DNA of 64,000 nucleotides, from NCBI GenBank assembly GCA_964355975.1, contig CAYHFW010000009.1, positions 13,649 through 77,648 on the forward strand. The letters are read 5' to 3'. A program made the position numbers and the translations under genes. This document shows, one piece after another, positions 34,915-42,057 of the stretch. This stretch comes from F1-60-MAGs104 sp964355975. GTDB taxonomy: Bacteria; Planctomycetota; Phycisphaerae; Phycisphaerales; SM1A02. A model generated the notes under the pieces. The model was given only the letters and a program-made list of their open reading frames with translations, had not been told where the DNA came from and made no database searches. Within the stretch, counting starts at the first letter, position 1, and every line of letters starts with the position of its first letter.

Positions 34915-36011
34915 GGCGCCTCCAGTACATCGCGGCCGAGGATGCCGTCGGTTGTGAGCATCGAATGGTTCGTGCGCGAGCCATCTACAGATGTGTCGGC
35001 GTAGTAGCCAGACGTGCCGAGCGGCGTGTCTCGACTCCATAAGCCGTCGACGCCTTGCGCGAGTTGCGATGCATCATCCTTGATGGCGCGCTTGTTGTTG
35101 AGATACCAGACGTGTCCGTCGTAGAACAGAGTGATTGGTCGGCTCGCCGCCCCTTGGTTGTAGCGGTAGGGGGTTGATGTGCTGCCAAATGCTTGGCCAG
35201 ACGCTGGAGGGCTTTGGCACCAGTTCACTTCAAAGACGAAAGACTTGAGCTCTGGATACGCCGCGTTCCACAGTGACTGGCGTTCATACGATTCGGGGAA
35301 CGAACTCGGCGCACGGAATCCACCTCGTGACGGCGCGCGCATGACTTCGGGATTCCACATCGCCGCAGGGGACATCGCGTAACTCGAGAAGACCGGAGAG
35401 TTTGGTGGCAGGTTGAACTCACTTGGTGAATTGAAGTTTCGCGACGCCGCTGCATATGTTCGGATGTCGTTGGGTGCGTAGAAGACTTCGTCGTAGAAGC
35501 GCCCATCGATGTAGTCGTGAAATGAACGCGCCTGCATGAGTCTGTATGCGCCGAACACGCCATTCGTTGTCGCGAATTCGTTTGGGATGTAGACGACCCA
35601 ATTTCCGCAATTTCCCGGAAAATTCGAGCCACAGAGCCCTCCACCCAACCAATACGACCACAATCCTCCAGTCGTATCCCACCCAAGGATCTGCTGCGGA
35701 GGACATGCAATCGTGTTGAGATATGTGGCACAGTTCGTCGCCTGCCCAAAGTTCGATTGGTGTCCGCACCACTGCAATCCACCCCAGTCCGCCGCGTAGA
35801 GCGCGTGCCCCGTACCGATCTCGATCAGGTTCGCCATCGAGATCGCGTCGCCGTTGATCGGGCGGGCGTGGTTCGCAGCGGTGCTGAGACCTGCGATCAA
35901 CACGACGACGCACGCGCCGGTCGCGAGCGTCTCGACGATGGTGATGCCTCGTCGGGAACGGGTGATGCGAGTGGGGAATCCGCCGCGGTGTTTGCTGTGC
36001 TGAGTGTTCAT
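34911..36011 (-). CDS. Prepilin-type (pseudopilin-like) protein
   Basis: A 366-residue protein. After a basic leader comes SRRGITIVETLATGACVVVL: Gly at the processing site, Glu at +5 of the hydrophobic helix, the type IV prepilin N-terminal methylation signal. The large C-terminal domain (ALYAADWGGLQWCGHQ... LFYDGHVWYLN) resembles the planctomycete DUF1559/major-pilin-like group that ends near an H-x-W-Y-L-N motif. A GAAAGG stands just upstream of the ATG. It is exported by the type II/IV machinery and coupled to the downstream beta-helix protein, which it may help display; that link is inferred. Confidence 0.82.
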   Translation of the reverse strand: MNTQHSKHRGGFPTRITRSRRGITIVETLATGACVVVLIAGLSTAANHARPINGDAISMANLIEIGTGHALYAADWGGLQWCGHQSNFGQATNCATYLNTIACPPQQILGWDTTGGLWSYWLGGGLCGSNFPGNCGNWVVYIPNEFATTNGVFGAYRLMQARSFHDYIDGRFYDEVFYAPNDIRTYAAASRNFNSPSEFNLPPNSPVFSSYAMSPAAMWNPEVMRAPSRGGFRAPSSFPESYERQSLWNAAYPELKSFVFEVNWCQSPPASGQAFGSTSTPYRYNQGAASRPITLFYDGHVWYLNNKRAIKDDASQLAQGVDGLWSRDTPLGTSGYYADTSVDGSRTNHSMLTTDGILGRDVLEAP

Positions 36012-36204
36012 TCGGAACCTTTCTTCAGAAAAGGATACGGTGCAGCACCGGCGGATGATTCAGAATAATGCCGAGAAATGAGGGTAGGACTTGATGCAGC
36101 TGTGCTGTGGCGTAATCGCACCAAACTCGACCCCTACACTCGCGCTGTTCAGTCACAACGAACGCCGCAGATTGTCGGTCAGAGCGCGGCGAATGGAAAC
36201 ACTC

Positions 36205-37458
36205 ATGCGCACTATTTCATTTGTTCTCTCTGCACTGTTTGTTCTGTCGATTGCGAGCACTGACTCGCGCAGCGATTCGCCATCGCAGTCTGCAGCGCCG
36301 ATCGCGATTCCCTCTGGTGTCGTGTTCGAAGAAATCGACCGCTACGACATCGAACGCCTCAGTCGCATCATGACCGAAGAACTCGTCGCATCAGGATTTG
36401 CTGACAAAGCGCCCAACACATTTGGGCCGCCAACGACAGCGGTTCGGCTCTATCGCGTCACTTATCCATCAGTGGTTCCCGAGCAGTACAACCGTCCGAC
36501 GATCGCGTCAGGACTCGTGGCGATCCCCGAGTCGATGCATCCATCGCACGCAATCGTTTGCTATCAACATGGCACGGTGTTTTCGAAGTCCGAAGTGCCG
36601 TCAAATCCAGAGCAATCGATGGAGACTCGATTGATGATCGCGCAGTTCGCGGGACAGGGATACATCGTGGTCGCTGCGGACTATTTCGGAAAAGGTGTTT
36701 CGATCGAGCCCGACAGCTATCTCGTCAAGTGGAGCACTCAACAAGCGTGCACCGACATGCTGCTCACAGCAAAGGCATTTCTTCGCGCGAAGTCGATTGA
36801 ACCAGGGCCGCTCTTTCTCAGTGGATGGTCGCAGGGCGGATGGGCGACACTTGTTCTGCTGCAGCATCTAGAAGCGGTGGGTGCCGATGTCATCGCGGCG
36901 GCGACGGCGAGTGCGCCAGTTGATGTTTACACAACGGTCAGCCGCTGGATCAACAACCCGCAGCCGATCGACACGCCGTGGCTCACGGGTTGCGCGGCGA
37001 TTCAGATTTGCGCGCAAGATGCGTATCTGCAGCCGGGTCTCGTCGACCTCGCGTACAAGCCTGAGTACGTCGAAGTGGTTCGCGCGATGCACGCCAATCG
37101 CATCGGTTGGTCAGAGTTTTCGAAACGTGTTCCGCGACTGGTGCGCGACATGCTTCGTCCAGAGTTCGTCGAAACTGGATGGCAGGGCGACACCGACTAC
37201 TGGCGCCGATTGCAGGATGCCAACGGATACCGCTGGCGAAGTCGAACGCCGATGCGCTGTTACTTCGGCGAAGTCGACGAGGTCGTGCCCGTGTACATCG
37301 CGAAGTTGCCCGAAGGATTCCAAACGACCGTCGGAGGAGCCGCGACCGAAGCGATCAGCGCAGGACCAAAGGCAGACCACCGCGGGACCTTCCTCTTCGC
37401 TGTCGCGCATGAGAAAGCATGGTTCGATGCGTTGCTCGCGAAGCGCGCGAATCAGTAG
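36205..37458 (+). CDS. Secreted alpha/beta-hydrolase (secretory lipase type)
   Basis: A 417-residue protein from the ATG at 36205, preceded by GGAA seven bases upstream; two earlier Met codons would put the signal peptide inside. The signal peptide is RTISFVLSALFVLSIAS. The hydrolase shows IVCYQHGTVFSKSEVPSN (oxyanion loop), VVAADYFGKG, and the nucleophile elbow LFLSGWSQGGWA (GWSQGG), with a late ADHRGT supplying a His. The pattern is that of the LIP secretory lipase family, found in fungi and in some bacteria. It ends convergent with the next gene, overlapping it by seven bases. Confidence 0.85.
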   Translation: MRTISFVLSALFVLSIASTDSRSDSPSQSAAPIAIPSGVVFEEIDRYDIERLSRIMTEELVASGFADKAPNTFGPPTTAVRLYRVTYPSVVPEQYNRPTIASGLVAIPESMHPSHAIVCYQHGTVFSKSEVPSNPEQSMETRLMIAQFAGQGYIVVAADYFGKGVSIEPDSYLVKWSTQQACTDMLLTAKAFLRAKSIEPGPLFLSGWSQGGWATLVLLQHLEAVGADVIAAATASAPVDVYTTVSRWINNPQPIDTPWLTGCAAIQICAQDAYLQPGLVDLAYKPEYVEVVRAMHANRIGWSEFSKRVPRLVRDMLRPEFVETGWQGDTDYWRRLQDANGYRWRSRTPMRCYFGEVDEVVPVYIAKLPEGFQTTVGGAATEAISAGPKADHRGTFLFAVAHEKAWFDALLAKRANQ

Positions 37459-38075
37459 CGACGTTCGCGTCGGCGTCGGCTGGCGAAACCAACGAGCCCG
37501 AGCATCGCAACCGCGCCTGGTGCAGGCACAGTGTGAAGTGTGATCGATCCCCACCAACGACCAGGATCGGTTCCGCCACTCGTGCCCGAGCCGTCAAAGT
37601 TGCCGATCCAAACTTTCGAGAACGGCAGAGTCATGTCGATCGCCGAACTGAGTTGGATTGTCCCAGTGGTTCGCAAGGTGAAGTCCTCCCAGGCGCCCCA
37701 CGTTGTGAATGTTGGCAGGTCGTAGTGTTGGGCGGGGTTCCAGAACTCTTGCCATCCAACTGAGTTCGCGCCGATGAGAACGTGACCGTTTGGGAATGGA
37801 TCGCTCGAGTTGTAACTCTGCTGATTCATGTAGATCCCGAAATTGGTCGGACCGCTCCACGACATGTTGTCGTAGTAGAGGTCGAACGAGACTGATGAGA
37901 TTGACGTCGTGATCGTTCCAGGAGCGAACACTTGCGTGAACTGCTGACTACTGAAGATAGTCTGCGAAAACGAATAGGTGACATCCGCAGCAGCGGTCGT
38001 CCCGATCATGACCGCGAGCGATGATCCAGTGAGCCCGGCGTGCCGAGCAAGGGCAGCAAGTTGAAAACAACGCAT
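37452..38075 (-). CDS. PEP-CTERM-like sorted exported protein
   Basis: A 207-residue protein with a perfect AGGAGGT (38082-38088, minus strand) six bases before the ATG, the strongest Shine-Dalgarno in the window. The N-terminus is an export signal ending near TTAAAD. The body is beta-rich and aromatic (FGIYMNQQSYNSSDPFPNGH), like other PEP-CTERM proteins of the choice-of-anchor type. It ends VPAPGAVAMLGLVGFASRRRRERRY, matching the anchor of the 4511-5110 gene. The strong ribosome site suggests abundant production. It overlaps the 3' end of the lipase gene. Confidence 0.82.
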   Translation of the reverse strand: MRCFQLAALARHAGLTGSSLAVMIGTTAAADVTYSFSQTIFSSQQFTQVFAPGTITTSISSVSFDLYYDNMSWSGPTNFGIYMNQQSYNSSDPFPNGHVLIGANSVGWQEFWNPAQHYDLPTFTTWGAWEDFTLRTTGTIQLSSAIDMTLPFSKVWIGNFDGSGTSGGTDPGRWWGSITLHTVPAPGAVAMLGLVGFASRRRRERRY

Positions 38076-38329
38076 GGCAATACCTCCTAGAAAAAGCGAG
38101 CTTAACCCAGAAACAATCCTTCTTGGAGTGTGGCGCGTGCAGGGCCGATGTCAAAAAAAACCACCAGATTCAACAAAACAGACCTTTCATGAAGGGGGGG
38201 TTCGACGCTGTTGCTCTTGAATCGGGGTGGTGACCTGCCCCCAATGTTCGGTCGAGTGCTTTGAGACTTTTGTCGATCCCCGATCGGGCTCGAGAGTCGC
38301 TTGGTCCGAATCAAAATCGCATTGAGCGG
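38076..38329. other. Upstream region of the PEP-CTERM-like gene
   Basis: No gene seen. It contains the strong Shine-Dalgarno of the 37452-38075 gene, an eight-A run near 38153 and a seven-G run near 38197. A TTGACA reads on the minus strand at about 38154 without a good -10. It ends at the transposase remnant. Confidence 0.4.
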
Positions 38330-38460
38330 TTAGGTGCTGTCTGACGGATCGAGGAGCCTCAGGCACTGCTGGATGAAGGCCAGTCGCACGAACGCCATGA
38401 AACTTGCGGCGAGCTTGTCGAAGCGAGTGCCGACGCGCGCTCGACATTGATCCTGACGAC
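38330..38460 (-). pseudogene. IS5-family transposase C-terminal remnant
   Basis: On the minus strand the last about 43 codons of a transposase read VGTRFDKLAASFMAFVRLAF then a stop (38330-38332). The R-[YF]-D-K-L-A-x-[SN]-[FY] pattern followed by a hydrophobic helix is the typical end of IS5-group transposases. An in-frame stop lies just upstream and the rest of the gene is absent. Confidence 0.75.
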
Positions 38461-38513
38461 GATCCCAGCGAATTCAGGCTCTCGCCGGTGCCTCGCCGAT
38501 AGAATCCCGAGAG

Positions 38514-38815
38514 ATGTCGCCGCTTCCCATCCATCTTCCCATCGCTGAAATCGCCGACTTCTGCCGACGCCACCGGATCGCGCGCCTCAGCCTGTTCGGC
38601 AGCGTGCTTCGCGATGACTTCTCGGCGAACAGTGACGTCGATGTGCTGGTTGAGTTCCTCCCCGGAATGACACTCGGCTCATCGGCTTCGCTGGATTGCA
38701 AATGGAACTCTCGCGCATCCTCGGGCACGCCGTGGATCTGAAGACCCCGTCCGACCTGTCGGGCTACTTCCGCGACGAGGTTCTGCGCGAGGCGCGATTG
38801 CTGCATGCCGCGTAA
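38514..38815 (+). pseudogene. MNT-type nucleotidyltransferase (antitoxin), one frameshift
   Basis: The first frame encodes the nucleotidyltransferase core RLSLFGSVLRDDFSANSDVD with GSxxRxDF and SDVDVLVEF. At about 38676-38679 the frame breaks; the rest (FAGLQMELSRILGHAVDL to the stop at 38813-38815) is in another frame. Restoring one C in CTCGGC-TCATC joins them into a normal protein of about 100 residues. MNT proteins act as antitoxins to HEPN RNases by AMP-ylating them. Its end overlaps the HEPN start by 11 bases, the normal arrangement. Either a genuine pseudogene or a sequencing error. Confidence 0.8.
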
Positions 38816-39178
38816 TCGCCCCGGCGCTCCGGAGGACCGCATCCGAATCCAGCACATGATGGACGCGGCGCGGCAAGCCGTTGGCTTTGCACGAGGGAAG
38901 TCGCGGAAGGCCCCGATGCGGATGCCATGCTCGCAAGAGCCTTGATGCACGCGATCCTCGAGATTGGTGAGGCGGCTTCGCGCACCTCGGATGTCGGCCG
39001 CGGCCGTGCGCCTGACGTTCCCTGGGCGCAAATCGTCGGGATGCGCAACGCGTTGATCCATGTCTACTGGGGAGTCGACTTCGATCGTCTCTGGAAGACG
39101 GTAACGGAGGAGCTTCCTACGCTGCTTGCGATGTTGGAAGCGGCTACGAAAGACTGGCCACTCGATCCCACGACCTAA
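38805..39178 (+). pseudogene. HEPN-domain toxin (DUF86 type), one frameshift
   Basis: The N-terminal frame (PRNRPGAPEDRIRIQHMMDA...) breaks at about 38904-38908 and continues as DADAMLARALMHAILEIGEA to the stop at 39178. One missing G in CGG-AAGG would restore it to about 125 residues. The HEPN RNase motif is intact after the shift: RNALIHVY, Arg-x4-His. The gene pairs with the MNT antitoxin just upstream. Both members of the pair carry an independent single-base deletion, so the toxin is probably not made. Confidence 0.8.
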
Positions 39179-39180
39179 CA

Positions 39181-39210
39181 GGCTGCTGAAATAGTCCTCG
39201 CGTCTCGCGA
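39181..39210 (+). mobile_element. Possible IS end remnant
   Basis: CAGGCTGCTGAAATAGTCC, immediately after the HEPN stop, resembles the GGCTGCTGAAAAAGTCC terminal inverted repeats seen at the ends of several IS families. No matching second end or transposase was found beside it. Confidence 0.35.
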
Positions 39211-39280
39211 GTTTCCACAGGCCGCTCTTGCGCTCTGCGCGATTCCCTCTTGAAACGGTGAACGAGTTAGCCCCAGTTTG

Positions 39281-39390
39281 TCGGCGCTGCGTTCGTTGAG
39301 TTTGCGGATGCGCTCGAGGAGATCTTCGGGCGGCCGGTCGATCTGATTGAATCGAGCGCCGTTTGTGAAGGCAATATCGCAGTGAGAACA
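39281..39390 (+). pseudogene. Third MNT nucleotidyltransferase fragment
   Basis: The + strand reads AFVEFADALEEIFGRPVDLI then ESSAV, closely similar to residues about 57-80 of the intact MNT at 46458-46766 (AFVEFADALEQIFERRVDLI). The nucleotidyltransferase core is absent and the front is out of frame by one base. It is a decayed C-terminal fragment. Its last bases form copy 2 (39351-39389) of the 39-bp repeat also found at 32290. The rest of the 39179-39534 gap holds nothing else recognisable. Confidence 0.65.
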
Positions 39391-39534
39391 ACCGATGTGC
39401 AGGGGGTCGCGGTTTCGAGCAATCTTCTTGTGAATCAGAGGCAGGGCGGTTGCAAGCGAAACGTCGAGGTCGCAGCGCGCAAGAGAAGTTCACGACCTGT
39501 GGCGTGCGCTCGCTCCATGTGGGAGACTCTCGAG

Positions 39535-41499
39535 ATGGCCTCACCCACGAAGGTGTTCTTGAATCCTCCGTACTCAACCTGCGGAGATCACACGTCGATC
39601 GAACGTCTCGCTGTCACCGTCTGGTCGCGCCCGACTGATATGGCGCTGGAAATCGCGAGTCGGATTGCGGACTTGATTCGCAACCGCCAGTCCGAGGGGC
39701 GCCGCTGCGTGCTTGGGCTTGCCACGGGCAGCACGCCCATCGGCATTTACGCCGAACTCATCCGCATGCACCGCGAGGATGGGCTGTCGTTCTCGAATGT
39801 CACAACCTTCAACCTCGACGAGTACTGGCCGATGGCGCCGAACGGACCTCAGAGTTACAGGCGCTTCATGCAGGAGCAACTCTTCGATCATGTCAATATC
39901 GACCTCGCACAGACGCATGTTCCAGACGGCACGGTCGCAGCGACCGATGCTGCAGAGTCGTGCGCACAATATGAAGCGAAGATTCGCGGTGCAGGAGGCA
40001 TTGACCTGCAACTGCTCGGCGTCGGTCGCACCGGTCACATCGGATTCAACGAGCCGGGCTCGCCGCGCGAGAGTCGCACGCGCCTCATCGTTCTCGACCG
40101 AGTCACCCGCAGCGATTCGGCGAGCGACTTCTTCGGCGAGGAGCAAGTTCCGATCCGCGCGCTCACCATGGGGATCGGCACGATCCTCGAATCACGGCAA
40201 CTCATCCTCATGGCGCTGGGTGAAGCAAAGGCGCCGATTGTTCAGCGAGTCGTCGAAGGGGCGATATCAGGGCACATTCCTGCGACATTTCTGCAGGATC
40301 ATCCGTGCGTCGAGGTGCATCTCGATCGCCCTGCAGCAGCGCAACTTCAACGCGAGCGAACTCCGTGGGTCTCGCGGTCGGTCGAGTGGACTCCCGCGGT
40401 GATCCGTCATGCAGTGGTGTGGCTGAGCGGTCACACGAAGAAGGCGATTTTGAAATTGACAGTCGAGGACTACAACGAGAACCACTTGCAGGATCTCGTT
40501 GCACGCGAAGGAAGCGCGCATGCCATCAACCTGAGCGTCTTTCGCGATCTTCAAGAAACAATCACGGGATGGCCCGGCGGCAAGCCCCGCGACCGCAAGC
40601 AGGCGGGCGACATCGACCGTGCGCGTGATGCGATCTTTCCGAAGCGGGTGTTGGTGTTCAGTCCTCACCCAGACGACGATGTGATTTCGATGGGTGGCAC
40701 GCTCATCCGACTCAGCGAACAGAGTCACGAGGTGCACGTTGCATATCAAACTTCAGGGAGCATCGCGGTGTCTGACGAGGAGGCAAGGCGATTTCTCGAC
40801 TTCGTTCAGGACTATTCGATCTCGTTCGATGCAAACGGTGTCGATCGTTCTGCGAAACAGATGATCGATCTGCTGCACGCGACGAAGCCGAGCGATCCCG
40901 ATGCGCCAGAGATTCAACGACTGAAGTCAATCATTCGACGCGAGGAGGCGAAGTCGGCGGCGCGCGTGTGTGGCATCGACGGAAAGCGACTGCACTTTCT
41001 TGACTTGCCGTTCTATGAGACGGGTCGCGTGCGAAAGAAGCCGATCACCGACGCGGACGTTGCAATCGTCGTCGGCCTGCTTCGTGCAATCAAGCCGCAT
41101 CAGGTGTACGCCGCTGGCGACTTGTCCGATCCGCATGGAACCCACCGATGTTGTCTCGCGGCAGTCTTTGCTGCGCTTGATCAAGTGCGGGGCGATGCGT
41201 GGTGTGCGAACACGCCCATCGAAACCTTGCTCTATCGAGGTGCGTGGCAGGAGTGGGGGATCGAAGCAATCGACATCGCGGTACCGCTCTCGCCCGATGA
41301 AGTATCTCGCAAGCGACGTGCAATCTTTCGTCACCAGTCACAGAAAGATCGCCCGCTCTTTCCTGGCGCAGATGATCGCGAGTTCTGGCAGCGAGCCGAG
41401 GCGCGCAACAAAGCAACAGCAGCGACCTATGACGCGCTCGGACTCGCCGAGTACGAAGCAATCGAAGCGTTCGTCGTGTGGAATGGCGTGCACACGTAA
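39535..41499 (+). CDS. Glucosamine-6-phosphate deaminase-like protein fused to LmbE/PIG-L deacetylase
   Basis: A 654-residue fusion from the ATG at 39535, supported by GGGAG ten bases upstream; a longer open frame runs back into the MNT fragment and is rejected. N-terminal NagB domain (about 30-290): LGLATGSTPIGIYAELIRMH, FNLDEYWPM, and GVGRTGHIGFNEPGSP. C-terminal LmbE-type zinc amidase domain (about 375-650): VLVFSPHPDDDVISMGGTL with the zinc motif HPDDD, and GDLSDPHGTHRCCLAA. This pair is a known fusion architecture. It suggests deacetylation of an amino sugar coupled to deamination of the 6-phosphate, feeding fructose-6-phosphate. In DNA terms it is intact and is flanked by degraded genes. 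Confidence 0.88.
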   Translation: MASPTKVFLNPPYSTCGDHTSIERLAVTVWSRPTDMALEIASRIADLIRNRQSEGRRCVLGLATGSTPIGIYAELIRMHREDGLSFSNVTTFNLDEYWPMAPNGPQSYRRFMQEQLFDHVNIDLAQTHVPDGTVAATDAAESCAQYEAKIRGAGGIDLQLLGVGRTGHIGFNEPGSPRESRTRLIVLDRVTRSDSASDFFGEEQVPIRALTMGIGTILESRQLILMALGEAKAPIVQRVVEGAISGHIPATFLQDHPCVEVHLDRPAAAQLQRERTPWVSRSVEWTPAVIRHAVVWLSGHTKKAILKLTVEDYNENHLQDLVAREGSAHAINLSVFRDLQETITGWPGGKPRDRKQAGDIDRARDAIFPKRVLVFSPHPDDDVISMGGTLIRLSEQSHEVHVAYQTSGSIAVSDEEARRFLDFVQDYSISFDANGVDRSAKQMIDLLHATKPSDPDAPEIQRLKSIIRREEAKSAARVCGIDGKRLHFLDLPFYETGRVRKKPITDADVAIVVGLLRAIKPHQVYAAGDLSDPHGTHRCCLAAVFAALDQVRGDAWCANTPIETLLYRGAWQEWGIEAIDIAVPLSPDEVSRKRRAIFRHQSQKDRPLFPGADDREFWQRAEARNKATAATYDALGLAEYEAIEAFVVWNGVHT

Positions 41500-41536
41500 G
41501 GGCTGCGGTTGGTTGCGATCATCGCGATCGGCGGCA

Positions 41537-42057
41537 TCATCTGACGGGCGAATCGCCTTCTGCTTTGCTCACCGATCGCGCCTGCTCGGCACTGCGACGT
41601 CCAGTGCCCTCGCGTTTCGTGAGCGAGTCGCCGAGATCCATTCTCGCCGCCTCGACTTTCGCCATGATCGCGGCGATGACAGCTGAGTTCAGTGCTTGCA
41701 CATCCGTCGCTTCGGTTGGATCGCTCTCGAGGTCGTAGAGCGCGAGCGGCACGTCGACTTCGACATACTTCGCCTCGGCGCCGCCGTGTGTTTGCGCCGC
41801 CGCGCCAAGAGTGCGCGATCGATGGGGCAGCACGAGTTTCCACTTGCCCATGCGCACAGCTTCAAGCGCGTTGGTGTGGTAGTAAAAATAGAAGGCTTCG
41901 TGGGTTGCAGTCGCCGCTGGTTCGCACTTCCAGATCGCGCTCGCATCTCGGCCGTCGATGGGAAGCGCCGCAATTGCAGGTGGTGCGCCGACGATTGCAC
42001 CAAGCGTCGGGAGCAGATCGATCGTCATCCACGGGACACTCGACACAGATCCAGGGT
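41537..42057 (-). pseudogene. Sulfatase C-terminal fragment
   Basis: About 170 codons matching the end of an arylsulfatase: PGSVSSVPWMTIDLLPTLG, then YFYYHTNALEAVRMGKWKLV and LALYDLESDPTEATDV. Homology starts in mid-protein at about 42050; the N-terminal 250-350 residues with the sulfatase C/S-x-P-x-R active site are absent, because upstream DNA belongs to the RCC1 gene on the other strand. It cannot be an active enzyme. Confidence 0.82.

Noticed and set aside
38474..39577. 367-codon open frame on the minus strand over the HEPN/MNT pair
   Set aside because: The plus strand encodes recognisable nucleotidyltransferase and HEPN sequence, and the antisense product is low-complexity Arg/Ser.
41692..42045. 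Long plus-strand frame extending the RCC1 gene upstream
   Set aside because: It is antisense to the sulfatase fragment and Arg-rich; RCC1 homology begins only at the junction.
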